NCBI GenBank assembly: GCA_050043005.1
Contig: JBHJIZ010000130.1
Span: 1 to 64,000 of the forward strand
Reading direction: 5' to 3'
Length of the DNA stretch: 64,000 nt
Source of the DNA: Thermohalobaculum sp050043005
GTDB taxonomy: Bacteria; Pseudomonadota; Alphaproteobacteria; Rhodobacterales; Rhodobacteraceae
In this document: in pieces, positions 27,149-36,033 of the stretch
Position numbering within the stretch: position 1 is the first letter of the stretch
How the letters are laid out: every line of letters starts with the position of its first letter
Made by a program: the position numbers and the translations under genes
The notes under the pieces: generated by a model
What the model was told of the DNA's origin: nothing
Seen by the model: only the letters and a program-made list of their open reading frames with translations
Databases searched by the model: none

Positions 27149-28804
27149 ATGCAAGCTGACTACGTCATCATCGGCTCGGGGTCTGCCGGATCAGCCATGG
27201 CAGCGCGTCTGTCCGAGGCTGGGCACTCGGTGCTTGTTCTGGAGTTCGGCGGGACCGACTGGGGGCCGCTGATCCAGATGCCGGGCGCTCTGAGCTTCCC
27301 GATGAACATGCCGCGCTATGACTGGGGTTATCGGTCGGAGCCCGAACCGCATCTGGGCGGGCGGCAATTGGCATGTCCACGCGGCAAAGTCGTCGGCGGA
27401 TCGTCCTCAATCAACGGCATGGTCTATGTCCGTGGCCACGCGCGGGATTATGATCATTGGGCCGAGAGCGGCGCGGACGGTTGGGCCTATGCCGACGTTG
27501 CCCCCTATTTCGACCGGATGGAGAGCTGGGACGATGCGGGCCATGGCGGCGACCCGGACTGGCGCGGCAAAGACGGCCCGCTCAACGTCACGCGCGGCAC
27601 GCGCGAGATCCCCTTGCATCAGGCCTTTGTCGAGGCCGGGAAACAAGCGGGGTTCGAGCTGACCGCAGACTACAATGGTGAGAAGCAGGAAGGCTTCGGC
27701 CCGATGGAGATGACCGTCAAGAACGGTCAGCGCTGGTCCGCCGCCAACGCCTATCTGAAACCCGCGCTGAAGCGGCCGAACCTCGATATGATCAAGTGCT
27801 TCGCGCGGAAGATCGTTATAGACGACGGCCGCGCCACCGGCGTCGAGATTGAACGCGGCGGCCAGGTCGAGACGGTCACCGCAAGCAAAGAAGTCATCGT
27901 CGCGGCGTCCTCGATCAACTCACCCAAGCTGCTAATGCTTTCCGGGATCGGCCCAGCTTCGCATCTGGCCGAGCATGGCATTGATGTTGTCGCTGACCGG
28001 CCGGGCGTCGGTCAGAACCTGCAAGACCACCTCGAGCTTTACATCCAACAGGCCTGCACCCAACCCATCACGTTGTTCAAGCATTGGAACCTGTTCGGCA
28101 AGGGCATGGTCGGCCTGAAATGGCTCCTGACCCGCAAGGGACCCGGGGCGTCGAACCAGTTCGAATCCGCGGCCTTCCTGCGCTCGAAACCAGGTGTCGA
28201 GTACCCGGACATCCAGTACCACTTCCTGCCGCTCGCCGTGCGCTATGACGGGCAGGCCGCCGCCGAGGGTCATGGCTGGCAGGGCCATGTCGGACCGCTG
28301 CGCTCGCCGTCTCGCGGGCATGTCACGCTACGGTCCTCCGATCCGAAGGACGCGCCGAAGATCCTGTTCAACTACATGTCCACCGATCAGGATTGGGCGG
28401 ACTTCCGCCACTGCATCCGGCTGACACGCGAAATCTTCGCACAATCAGCCTTCGATCCGTATCGGGGTAAGGAAATCCAGCCCGGCAAGGAGGTCCAGAC
28501 CGACGACGAACTCGATGGGTTTATCCGCGAGCACGTCGAAAGCGCCTACCATCCCTGCGGCACATGCAAGATGGGTGCGCCGGACGATCCCATGGCGGTC
28601 GTCGATCCGGATTGCCGAGTGATCGGGGTCGAGAACCTGCGTGTCGCTGACTCTTCGATCTTCCCACGCATCCCGAACGGCAACCTGAACGGGCCCAGCA
28701 TCATGACCGGCGAGAAAGCCTCGGACCACATCCTGGGCCGCAAGCTGCCACGCTCGAACCGCCAACCCTGGATCAACCCGCGCTGGCAGGAAAGCGATCG
28801 TTAG
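27149..28804 (+). CDS. betA: Choline dehydrogenase
   Basis: A 551-aa GMC-family flavoprotein that oxidises choline to betaine aldehyde and can go on to glycine betaine. The FAD-binding dinucleotide fold is at the start (DYVIIGSGSAGSAMAARLSE). The GMC signature 1 is GKVVGGSSSINGMVYVRGHA, and signature 2 is SSINSPKLLMLSGIGP. The C-terminal catalytic histidines are in AYHPCGTCKMG and GNLNGPSIMTGEKASD. The length matches BetA (about 550). There is no betB aldehyde dehydrogenase or betC in the window. It follows the carrier by 113 bases and probably shares its transcript. Confidence 0.94.
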   Translation: MQADYVIIGSGSAGSAMAARLSEAGHSVLVLEFGGTDWGPLIQMPGALSFPMNMPRYDWGYRSEPEPHLGGRQLACPRGKVVGGSSSINGMVYVRGHARDYDHWAESGADGWAYADVAPYFDRMESWDDAGHGGDPDWRGKDGPLNVTRGTREIPLHQAFVEAGKQAGFELTADYNGEKQEGFGPMEMTVKNGQRWSAANAYLKPALKRPNLDMIKCFARKIVIDDGRATGVEIERGGQVETVTASKEVIVAASSINSPKLLMLSGIGPASHLAEHGIDVVADRPGVGQNLQDHLELYIQQACTQPITLFKHWNLFGKGMVGLKWLLTRKGPGASNQFESAAFLRSKPGVEYPDIQYHFLPLAVRYDGQAAAEGHGWQGHVGPLRSPSRGHVTLRSSDPKDAPKILFNYMSTDQDWADFRHCIRLTREIFAQSAFDPYRGKEIQPGKEVQTDDELDGFIREHVESAYHPCGTCKMGAPDDPMAVVDPDCRVIGVENLRVADSSIFPRIPNGNLNGPSIMTGEKASDHILGRKLPRSNRQPWINPRWQESDR

Positions 28805-29025
28805 ATTCTGCGCTAGCGCGTGCGCTGACATGGTCGGGACGCGCCACGTCCGAGGAAGAATGGCAAGCACCTCGGGGCGACACCCCAAGTTTCCCGAATT
28901 TTCTCAGACTTTCTCAGATTTTCCCACACTCACACTCAAGATTTAATTCTTTTTGGCTTTTATATTGAAATTTATGGCGCTCGCGGGGCGTCGCGCACAA
29001 GGACAAACATTTCGGAGATTTTCAA

Positions 29026-29676
29026 ATGACAGATTTGGCACCACTTCTTAGCACCCATAACGGCACGCAGACATGGATTTTCGAGCAGTTGAGTTCGGCG
29101 CAGCGCAAGAAACGGAAAGGGACCGGGACGGTCTGGGGCCTCTGCTGGGCCCTGTCGTTGGAGTGGGTCCGGAGCGAAAAGACCGGCAACCCATTAATGA
29201 ACAAGATCGGGTCAGAGGGAAACCTGAACGACGTCGTCTACAAACAGATCATCAACAACCAGAAGACACTTAACACAAGTCTTGCTTATAAAGTGGAAGA
29301 AGGCGCGATCGCAAATATGGGACTGGCGTGCAATAAGCTCAACACCGGGAAATATAGCAAAGAACGCAAGAGCGAGATGAACGAGTCTTTCTCGACGCAG
29401 ATGCGCAGCGTCATCGGGCGTGTGGCGGATCAGAAGTATGGAATCATCGATATTTATTCGCGAAAGATTATCAACGTTACACCAAGTCACGTTATGGCGA
29501 TTAGTACACATGGTGGCATCTTCAAGTTCTTCGATCCAGTAAAAGGTCAGTTCGAGTTCAATAACAAGTCCAACTTCATGAATTTCATCGCTGCGTATAT
29601 GGACAAGATGTACAATGGCGTCATTATGAACTTCCAGAAGGATTTCAGGGTTCGGCAGTTCAGCGCGTCAAATTAG
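29026..29676 (+). CDS. YopT-like C58 papain-fold cysteine protease, orphan
   Basis: A 216-aa protein with the C58 peptidase triad in order: Cys40 in GLCWALSLEWV, His155 in PSHVMAIST and Asp170 in FKFFDPVKGQFEF. The H-to-D spacing of 15 is close to that in YopT. There is no signal peptide or membrane helix. GGAG lies nine bases before the ATG. The gene and its 200-base upstream region have far more A+T than the flanks, suggesting horizontal acquisition. Known relatives are injected effectors or plant-symbiont avirulence proteins that cleave host GTPases or other targets. No secretion system or cognate chaperone is nearby, so a role in host contact, toxin action or defence is open. Confidence 0.72.
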   Translation: MTDLAPLLSTHNGTQTWIFEQLSSAQRKKRKGTGTVWGLCWALSLEWVRSEKTGNPLMNKIGSEGNLNDVVYKQIINNQKTLNTSLAYKVEEGAIANMGLACNKLNTGKYSKERKSEMNESFSTQMRSVIGRVADQKYGIIDIYSRKIINVTPSHVMAISTHGGIFKFFDPVKGQFEFNNKSNFMNFIAAYMDKMYNGVIMNFQKDFRVRQFSASN

Positions 29677-29777
29677 AGCCACGCAGTATAGCAAAGAGGT
29701 GGCGGTGTCGGGCCGATAGGCGCCCGGCATCTCGGCTCAGTCGAAAGACGGTCTGAAACGAGCACGAGGGGTTTTAG

Positions 29778-30311
29778 CTAGTCGACCTCCTCAGGAAACC
29801 CTGCCCGCATATAGGCGATGACGTGCCACATCTCGTCCCGGCTGAGACGGTCGCGGAAGGCGGGCATATCTGACCCGAAGGGCTCGCCGCCATCGGACAG
29901 CGTCCAGATCAGGTACTCATCCGCGGCCGTCGGCGTGTCGTTGAGCACCACCAGAAGTGCCGGCGACGGATCCAAGGCGTAGCCCGCATCACCGTCGCCA
30001 AACCCGCGCTGTCCATGGCATCCAGCGCAATCCCGGGCATAGATCTGTTTGCCAGCAAGCAACACCTGCACTGTCGGATCAAACGGGTTCTCGATACCTC
30101 GATAAACCGGCGGAATTTGCCCGGCGACGACCGTGTCCTGCCGGGTGGCGCGCAACGTTTGTTGCGGACCCATCTCTCCGCGATCCCAACGCTCGGTATC
30201 CTGGGGTGCCGCATCCAGCCAATCCAAAGACCATGGACCGGCAAGCGAGGCCGGTGCCGTCAGCACCATGGCGCCAATCAGGCACAACACGATTGCACGC
30301 ACAATCTTCAT
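29778..30311 (-). CDS. Secreted mono-heme c-type cytochrome
   Basis: About 177 aa. A signal peptide (KIVRAIVLCLIGAMVLTAPASLA) is followed by a ~60-residue region without heme and then a class I cytochrome c domain. The heme motif is CAGCHG and the axial methionine lies in GSDMPAF; the last helix is DEMWHVIAYMRAGF. Alternative upstream in-frame starts exist, but ATG 30311 begins the signal peptide directly. It sits 50 bases downstream of the small conserved gene and probably shares a transcript with it. Its redox partner is not evident. Confidence 0.88.
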   Translation of the reverse strand: MKIVRAIVLCLIGAMVLTAPASLAGPWSLDWLDAAPQDTERWDRGEMGPQQTLRATRQDTVVAGQIPPVYRGIENPFDPTVQVLLAGKQIYARDCAGCHGQRGFGDGDAGYALDPSPALLVVLNDTPTAADEYLIWTLSDGGEPFGSDMPAFRDRLSRDEMWHVIAYMRAGFPEEVD

Positions 30312-30361
30312 GCGAGTGTCCTCGTTCTCAGTGGGCAGATCGGCTCGTGACGCCGGGCCTG

Positions 30362-30544
30362 TCAGCCCTGATGCGGTCCACGCAACTCGATCAGGGCGCT
30401 CTTGATCTTGCGCCATGGCATGGCGGCTTCAGGCTGCCCGGCGTCGTCGGCTTCATTGGCGCGCGCAGCCGCTAGGGCGATCGCCTTAGGCCCATATTCG
30501 TCGAACAACTGGCGTGAGTAGACGGCAAGGTCGTTGATCTGCAT
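30362..30544 (-). CDS. Small conserved alphaproteobacterial protein (60 aa)
   Basis: A 60-aa, largely helical protein. The start (DLAVYSRQLFDEYGPKAIALA) and end (PWRKIKSALIELRGPHQG) resemble a widespread short protein of alphaproteobacteria that I recall only as hypothetical. A good ribosome site, GGAGGAAA, precedes the ATG. It lies directly upstream of the cytochrome c gene. The function is unknown. The next 260 bases upstream (30545-30804) contain only chance frames. Confidence 0.7.
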   Translation of the reverse strand: MQINDLAVYSRQLFDEYGPKAIALAAARANEADDAGQPEAAMPWRKIKSALIELRGPHQG

Positions 30545-30804
30545 GGCAGTTTCCTCCTTGTCCGGTCGTTATGGACAAATCGAATCTACGCGTCGTTGAC
30601 ACAAATCAAATTGCCGCGAACGTCACCCTGAAGTTTGCGCAAGACGGGAATCGTCGCCGAATGCGGGCGCTAAAATGCACTAAGCATCCCGTTCACACCG
30701 TAGCGCCGGATCAGAAGTGCACGGGCGTGGCGCTGAAAATGAGTTTGCGGACCGCTGCAACATTCGCAAACCGGAATCTTCAGCCATAAGGCTGGGCCCG
30801 CGCC

Positions 30805-32121
30805 CTATGCGGCGAAGATCTTGCCAGATGCAGCCCGCGCAGGACCATCGTAGACGTTGCGCGTATCGATGATCAGTCCGCTGCGTCGGGCGAGATCCTC
30901 ATAGTCCACACCATCATGGTCCGTCACGATCACGACGGCGTCCCAATCGGCAGACGCGGGGTCGACAGAAGCCATGCCGGTCAAACCCGGATGATCTCGC
31001 GTCGTCGGAATCTCGGGGCAAAACGGATCTGTGTACGCGACCGCGGCACCGCGCGCGATCAGAAGATCAAGAACATAAAGCGCCGGGCTTTCGCGTAAGT
31101 CATTGATATTCTTCTTATAGGCAACACCCGCGACCAGCACCCGGGCGCCGTTCAATGCCTTGCCCAGGTGATCGGAAAGGCGCAGTTGAAGCGCACTGAC
31201 GACGCGTGACGGCATCGCGCGATTGATCTCTCCAGCAAGCTCGATGAATCGGGTGTTGATCCCGAACTCCTTGGCTTTCCAGGTCAGGTAAAACGGATCT
31301 ATCGGAATGCAGTGCCCGCCAAGACCGGGCCCCGGAAAGTACGGCGTAAAGCCGAAAGGTTTCGTCGACGCAGCCGCGATCACCTCGAAGATATCGATGT
31401 CCATCGCCTGGGCGATCATCTTCATCTCGTTCATCAGGCCGATATTGATCGAGCGCTGAATGTTCTCGAGCAGCTTGGTCAGTTCAGCGGCACGGGTCGA
31501 CGAAACCGGCACGACTTGGTCGACGATCGCGCCGTACAGCAACTCACCCGCTTCCAGACATTCCGGCGTGGCACCGCCGACGACCTTCGGGATCTGGTGC
31601 AGCGCGAACTTCTCGTTCCCGGGATCTTCACGCTCGGGCGAGAACAGCAGCGCGATGTCCCGGCCGACGACCAATCCGTCGACCTCGACCATTGGCCGCA
31701 GAACTTCGTCAGTGGTGCCAGGCCACGTCGTACTCTCCAGACTGATCAGCATCTGCGGATGCAGGTAGGGCTGGATCGTTTCGATAGACCGGGTGACGTA
31801 GCTGAGGTCGGGCTGCCGGTACTGGTCGAGCGGTGTTGGCAGACAGATCAGAATGGCATCGACCTGGGCGACCTGGGCGAAATCGTTCGTCAGCCATGTG
31901 TCGGCACCCGCAAGACGCGCCACATCGGCATCCGGGATATGCGAGAACGGGCTCTTGCCATCTTTCAACTTGGCAATGTGCGTCTCGTTGATGTCGAACC
32001 CTGCAACCGGAAAACCCTGAGCCGAGAGGCGCAGGATCAACGGCAGACCGACATACCCCAGCCCGATGACACCGATCCGTGCCGTGCGGTCCGTAAGCCG
32101 CTGTTTCACCTGGTCCATCAT
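30805..32121 (-). CDS. Nucleotide-sugar dehydrogenase (UDP-HexNAc/UDP-glucose dehydrogenase family)
   Basis: A 438-aa NAD-dependent enzyme performing two-step oxidation of a UDP-sugar to its uronic acid. The Rossmann motif is RIGVIGLGYVGLPLI. The central helix region contains ELTKLLENIQRSINIGLMNE, and the catalytic cysteine is in GLGGHCIPIDPFYLTWKA. The C-terminal domain has AYKKNINDLRESPALYV. LFSPEREDPGN and the GGHC context place it nearer the WbpA/TviB (UDP-N-acetylglucosamine/galactosamine) branch than Ugd. ATG 32121 follows a GGGGGC run; 32118 is equally possible. No other polysaccharide genes accompany it. Confidence 0.9.
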   Translation of the reverse strand: MMDQVKQRLTDRTARIGVIGLGYVGLPLILRLSAQGFPVAGFDINETHIAKLKDGKSPFSHIPDADVARLAGADTWLTNDFAQVAQVDAILICLPTPLDQYRQPDLSYVTRSIETIQPYLHPQMLISLESTTWPGTTDEVLRPMVEVDGLVVGRDIALLFSPEREDPGNEKFALHQIPKVVGGATPECLEAGELLYGAIVDQVVPVSSTRAAELTKLLENIQRSINIGLMNEMKMIAQAMDIDIFEVIAAASTKPFGFTPYFPGPGLGGHCIPIDPFYLTWKAKEFGINTRFIELAGEINRAMPSRVVSALQLRLSDHLGKALNGARVLVAGVAYKKNINDLRESPALYVLDLLIARGAAVAYTDPFCPEIPTTRDHPGLTGMASVDPASADWDAVVIVTDHDGVDYEDLARRSGLIIDTRNVYDGPARAASGKIFAA

Positions 32122-32302
32122 GACAAACACTGCCCCCAGCGCTTCTCGGAAAAAGGCATGTTCATCTTCCGGTGTATCCGAGCGTCAGACAGCTGCAATT
32201 TTGAATACTCATGGTCGCGGCTGCCTACTCCAGCAGTTCATCTGCTGTCCAGCGGATGCGGTGCGGCTGAAACTCGCGGCGCAGGCCCACCGCGCGACGC
32301 CG

Positions 32303-32728
32303 CTAGCCGGCAAAACCCGGTCCGCCGCTCAGCTCTCCCATTCGGATCAGGCGGCTGTCCGCAACGCTTGCAGTGCGGTGGACCACGGCTTGCTGATAGT
32401 CGGGGTCCGTGACCATTGCCAGGAAAGCACCGGCAGTCGGATACCGGGCAATAAAGCAGAAATCCCAGCGCTCCTGCGGTGGCCCGATCAACACGGTCTC
32501 GAACGAGCCGCGCCACAGGATCGATCCTCCGACGCGGTCCAGAACGGGTGCACTTTCCCGCCCATACGCTTCGTAGGCTTCGCGCCCTGTCGACAGACGG
32601 CCATCCGGATACTCTGCCTGATCGCGCACACGCACCAGGTTCAGCATGTTGACGGGCGTATCGCGCGGCAAGGCCTTGAAGGCCTCGAACTGCGCGCGCT
32701 CTGGGTTGATATGGCCATCCTCGGTCAC
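32303..32728 (-). CDS. DUF1330-family protein
   Basis: A 141-aa protein with the DUF1330 dimeric alpha-beta barrel pattern: PVNMLNLVRVRD, a central AYEAYGRESAPVLDRVGGS and IARYPTAGAFLAMVTDPDYQ. GTG at 32728 lies eight bases after AGGAG and two bases after the stop of the CoA-binding gene, which makes it a coupled start. The family binds small molecules, but no reaction is established. The region 32122-32302 upstream of the dehydrogenase gene has no supported gene. Confidence 0.82.
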   Translation of the reverse strand: MTEDGHINPERAQFEAFKALPRDTPVNMLNLVRVRDQAEYPDGRLSTGREAYEAYGRESAPVLDRVGGSILWRGSFETVLIGPPQERWDFCFIARYPTAGAFLAMVTDPDYQQAVVHRTASVADSRLIRMGELSGGPGFAG

Positions 32729-32730
32729 TG

Positions 32731-33198
32731 TCAAATCTCCTGACCCAGGCGCGGTTTCCAGAACGGGCGAAACAACTCGATCTTCGGGCAGCGATCCATA
32801 ACCACCTTCAGGCCCGCCGCCTCGGCCAGCAGGGCTGCCTCGGGGTCGACAACGCCGATCTGGCCCCACAGGACCTTGGCACCGATCGCGATGGCTTCCT
32901 CTGCCACGCCGTAAAGTGCCGACTTGTCCCGAAAGACCTGAACCATGTCGACCGGGCGATCGATTTCTTGCAGCGAGCCCACCACCGGAAGCCCGCGTAT
33001 CTCACCGCCCGCCAGCTTTGGATTGACCGGGATCATGTCATACCCGGTCTCGTGCAGAACCCGCAGGACCCCGTAGGAGAACTTGGTCGGATCGTCAGAA
33101 GCCCCGACCATCGCAACGGTTTTGACCTCCTTCAGAATCGTCGAAAGATAACTCGGCGGGTACTCGACGTCATGGTTCATGAAGACCGGCGCGTTCAT
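32731..33198 (-). CDS. CoA-binding protein (YccU type)
   Basis: A 155-aa single-domain protein with a Rossmann-like CoA_binding_2 fold: VKTVAMVGASDDPTKFSYGV near the N-terminus, PVNPKLAGGEIRGLPV in the middle and GLKVVMDRCPKIEL at the end. The length is typical of YccU-like proteins. It is cytosolic. The stop overlaps the ribosome site of the DUF1330 gene, so the two form a small operon. The physiological role is not known for the family. Confidence 0.88.
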   Translation of the reverse strand: MNAPVFMNHDVEYPPSYLSTILKEVKTVAMVGASDDPTKFSYGVLRVLHETGYDMIPVNPKLAGGEIRGLPVVGSLQEIDRPVDMVQVFRDKSALYGVAEEAIAIGAKVLWGQIGVVDPEAALLAEAAGLKVVMDRCPKIELFRPFWKPRLGQEI

Positions 33199-33249
33199 GA
33201 TTGTATCCCTAGATGTCTTCGCATTGGATGATACTCGGCGCCCAATCTG

Positions 33250-33666
33250 TCAGTCCCAGCCGAGTTCGCGCAAGGTCCATGGTGCGTTCCAAACCTTGGT
33301 AACGTGTCTGATGCGGCCATTAATGAATTCCATCGCGTACACGTAGTCCGCGACAAATGTCTTACCGGTCGGCGCGACAGGACCCGCATCGTGCGTGTGC
33401 GTCCCGGTGAACACCGAATAGACGGTCACGTTGTTGCGCACGCTGTCATAGCCGAACGATTTCAGCTCGAACGTTGCATTCGGCATGGCTTTCAACAGAT
33501 CGCGCATCCAGTCACAGTATTCCGAGACCGTGTTCATAGCGGCCAATTCATCGCATTGTGACGAGAAGCTCGCATCTTCGTCGCAGTATTTCGCACAGAC
33601 AGCCCAGCCTTGTCCCGTGTCGCAAGCGGTAATGAAGTCGATGACGTTCTCAGTCTGTTTCCCCAC
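33250..33666 (-). CDS. SnoaL/NTF2-like family protein
   Basis: A 138-aa cone-shaped NTF2-fold protein. The N-terminal helix and FITACDTGQGW segment are followed by alternating strands. DYVYAMEFINGRIRHVTKVW matches the common SnoaL-like pattern for steroid/polyketide-type or unknown small-ligand binding. It lies 51 bases upstream of the CoA-binding gene on the same strand, likely the first gene of that operon. No catalytic assignment is possible. Confidence 0.8.
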   Translation of the reverse strand: MGKQTENVIDFITACDTGQGWAVCAKYCDEDASFSSQCDELAAMNTVSEYCDWMRDLLKAMPNATFELKSFGYDSVRNNVTVYSVFTGTHTHDAGPVAPTGKTFVADYVYAMEFINGRIRHVTKVWNAPWTLRELGWD

Positions 33667-33826
33667 ATCTTTCTCCGTGCTTTACAGGAATTCTCTATTC
33701 CGGCGCCGGATGCTCTGGTCCGGTCGCAACGGTTGAACGCGCTCACTGTCGTGTCACGCAAATGCAAAGACACTAACCTCTCCTGCGGCCACGTCGCTCC
33801 AACAGCGGCCAGAGAGGCGACGCTTC

Positions 33827-35212
33827 TTACAACCAGATGTCCGAAGTGCAGTCCCCACCCGGATAACGCGTTTCGTGGCACCGGCTGGGCCCGTGCGGTT
33901 CCTTGCCGAAGTCCACGAAGAAGTCACGGTCAATCTCCATGCCCCCCGCATCGGTGTCACAGTTTACCATCACCATGCAGCCGCCGTTGTGCCGGATTTC
34001 GGGATAGAACTGATTGTCCCAGGTCGAGAACAGCGAAGTCGTCACGTAAAGCCGCTTCCCATCGAGCGAAAGCTGGATCATCTGCGGCCCGCCGGTGATG
34101 CGCCGCCCGTTCACCTCCGGCGCTTTCTCCAGCAAACCCCCCAACCAGACCTGCCCCTTCATGACCGGGCTGTGCGCGGCCGAGATATCGTATTGCCGGA
34201 TATCGCCGCGCAACCAGTTGCAGAAATACAGGAACCGGTCATTCATCGACAGCAGGATGACGCTGATCACGCCCGGCACGGGGATCGGCCATTCCGGATG
34301 CGGCTCGTTCACGACATCGATGATCTTCTCCCACTGCCAAGCGCCTGCATCATCGCGCCACCAATGGATGATGTTCGCGCTCAATGCAGCGCCGACAAAG
34401 CCGTGGGTCGAAGCCGGATCATGGTGGAAGCGTACCTCGAGCGGGACCAGCCCATCCTCGCCGAGATAGAAGGTCTCGCGCGGCTCGCGCTTCTCGAAAT
34501 CCCACAAATGGATTTCGCGGCCGTACTTCAGGTGGCCGACTTCCTCGAGGTCGAATCCAGGCATGAACGTGTTTGGCGCCGCCCATTCCGACGAAACCAT
34601 GACATTGTGACGGGGCTGGTACCAGAAATCGTAGCCGAACTTGATTGAGCCCATCGAACTTTCCCAGCGTCCGACGATGTTGAAGTCCTTGTCCAGGTGC
34701 AGGTAACCGCCCGGCGCGTTGCCGTTCGCGGCGCCCAGCATCGAGATGATGATGTCAGAGCCCAGGCAATGCACCGTGTGCGGTGCCGACAGATCGGTCT
34801 TCGATTTGATCTCGTCGCCGGAAATGACCTTATGGATGCGCGGCGCGCGCGCGTCCTCGCCAGTATCGATGATGTGGATGTTCGAGGTGCGCACGCCCGG
34901 CACGATCAGATAGCGCCGCTCCATCGCCGCATCGCCATGGCAAGAGGAACAGGCGTTCCACCCCATATGGTGCAACTCGTCGCCAATCCCCGGCATCTCG
35001 CACCGATGGATAACCTGGGAATAGGTTGAACTTTCCGGGTCGGCATCGATTGTCGCGAGGTAGTCCGGCTTCTGGATGCCGGTGCCAACATAGAGCGCGA
35101 TCGTATACAGAAGCTTCTCGCGCGGCGCCTGCATCGCCTCGAGCGGCGAGGCATAGCCCGGTCCGCAGCAGTCCAGTGACATGCCGGTACTCCCCAAATT
35201 CCCCAGAGCCAT
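33827..35212 (-). CDS. mtoX: Selenium-binding protein 56 / methanethiol oxidase family
   Basis: A 461-aa beta-propeller of the SBP56 family. Conserved copper/selenium-site elements are visible: CCGPGYASP near the N-terminus, HHMGWNACSSC, DLSAPHTVHCLG and the C-terminal GPSRCHETRYPGGDCTSDIW. Bacterial MtoX oxidises methanethiol to formaldehyde, sulfide and hydrogen peroxide. The Hyphomicrobium enzyme is described as periplasmic, yet here no signal peptide precedes the MALGNLG start. The symbol is by family only. The gene is transcribed alone and divergently from efp. Confidence 0.85.
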   Translation of the reverse strand: MALGNLGSTGMSLDCCGPGYASPLEAMQAPREKLLYTIALYVGTGIQKPDYLATIDADPESSTYSQVIHRCEMPGIGDELHHMGWNACSSCHGDAAMERRYLIVPGVRTSNIHIIDTGEDARAPRIHKVISGDEIKSKTDLSAPHTVHCLGSDIIISMLGAANGNAPGGYLHLDKDFNIVGRWESSMGSIKFGYDFWYQPRHNVMVSSEWAAPNTFMPGFDLEEVGHLKYGREIHLWDFEKREPRETFYLGEDGLVPLEVRFHHDPASTHGFVGAALSANIIHWWRDDAGAWQWEKIIDVVNEPHPEWPIPVPGVISVILLSMNDRFLYFCNWLRGDIRQYDISAAHSPVMKGQVWLGGLLEKAPEVNGRRITGGPQMIQLSLDGKRLYVTTSLFSTWDNQFYPEIRHNGGCMVMVNCDTDAGGMEIDRDFFVDFGKEPHGPSRCHETRYPGGDCTSDIWL

Positions 35213-35371
35213 AGTTCACGTACATCCTGCACGTGTAAACCCGGTCCCGCGCAATCGACCCGTATTTTCCAGCCAACCGTGCGCGTGGCCTGGCAGGTGG
35301 CACCGAATACGCTTGGCCTGACGGATCTTGGGCAGTATAGGCGGCGCCAACGCTGCACGACGAGGAAAACC

Positions 35372-35935
35372 ATGGCCAAGATCAACGGCAACGAAATCCG
35401 CCGCGGGAACATCATCGAGCACAACGGCGGCCTGTGGGTCGCGGTGAAGACCGATCATGTCAAGCCGGGCAAGGGCGGCGCCTTCGCTCAGGTCGAACTG
35501 AAGAACCTGCGCAACGGTTCCAAGCTTAACGAGCGCTTCCGGTCGGCGGACAAGGTCGAACGTGTGCGCCTGGAACAGAAGGACCAGCAGTTCCTGTATG
35601 AGAACGATGGGATGCTGGTGTGCATGGATACCGAAAGCTACGAGCAGATCGAACTGCCAGCCGATATCCTGGGCGACGCGCGCCCCTTCCTGCAGGACGG
35701 TATGACCGTGCAGATCGAATACTATGACGAAGAGGCCTTGAGTGCTGCACTGCCCGAGCGTGTGACCTGCAAGATCGTCGAGACGGAACCTGCGATCAAG
35801 GGCCAGACGGCGGCAAACTCGTTCAAACCGGCCGTGCTGGACAACGGTGTGCGCATCATGATCCCGCCGTTCGTCGAGCAGGATTCGGACGTGGTGGTCA
35901 GCACCGAGACATTCGAATACGTCGAGCGCGCCTGA
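35372..35935 (+). CDS. efp: Translation elongation factor P
   Basis: A 187-aa three-domain beta-barrel protein that relieves ribosome stalling at polyproline. The KOW-like N-terminal domain holds the modifiable lysine loop HVKPGKGGAF. The OB domains follow, with VTCKIVETEPAIKGQTA and the C-terminal NGVRIMIPPFVEQDSDVVV signature. The true start is the ATG after GAGGAAAACC; an upstream frame to 35279 overlaps the divergent promoter region. The modifying enzymes EpmA/EpmB are not in the window. Confidence 0.97.
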   Translation: MAKINGNEIRRGNIIEHNGGLWVAVKTDHVKPGKGGAFAQVELKNLRNGSKLNERFRSADKVERVRLEQKDQQFLYENDGMLVCMDTESYEQIELPADILGDARPFLQDGMTVQIEYYDEEALSAALPERVTCKIVETEPAIKGQTAANSFKPAVLDNGVRIMIPPFVEQDSDVVVSTETFEYVERA

Positions 35936-35947
35936 TACCGGCTGCGT

Positions 35948-35970
35948 CGCGCGGACACAGGTCCCGCGCG
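35948..35970. terminator. Possible hairpin terminator after efp
   Basis: CGCGCGG (35948-35954) and CCGCGCG (35964-35970) form a perfect 7-bp stem with a nine-base loop, 13 bases after the efp stop. There is no clear T-run, so it may be a weak or factor-assisted terminator. Confidence 0.35.
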
Positions 35971-36033
35971 AGCTGTTCGCTCTCCCGTGTGGCGGAGTGT
36001 TAGGAAGGCGCACCTTCCTCAAAAGGAGACATC

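Noticed and set aside
28940..28975. Sigma54-like TGGC...TTGA pattern upstream of the C58 protease
   Set aside because: The spacing is right, but the obligatory GC at -12 is GA, so the match is weak.
30571..30789. 72-codon plus-strand frame in the gap before the sugar dehydrogenase
   Set aside because: No ribosome site or recognisable features; probably chance.
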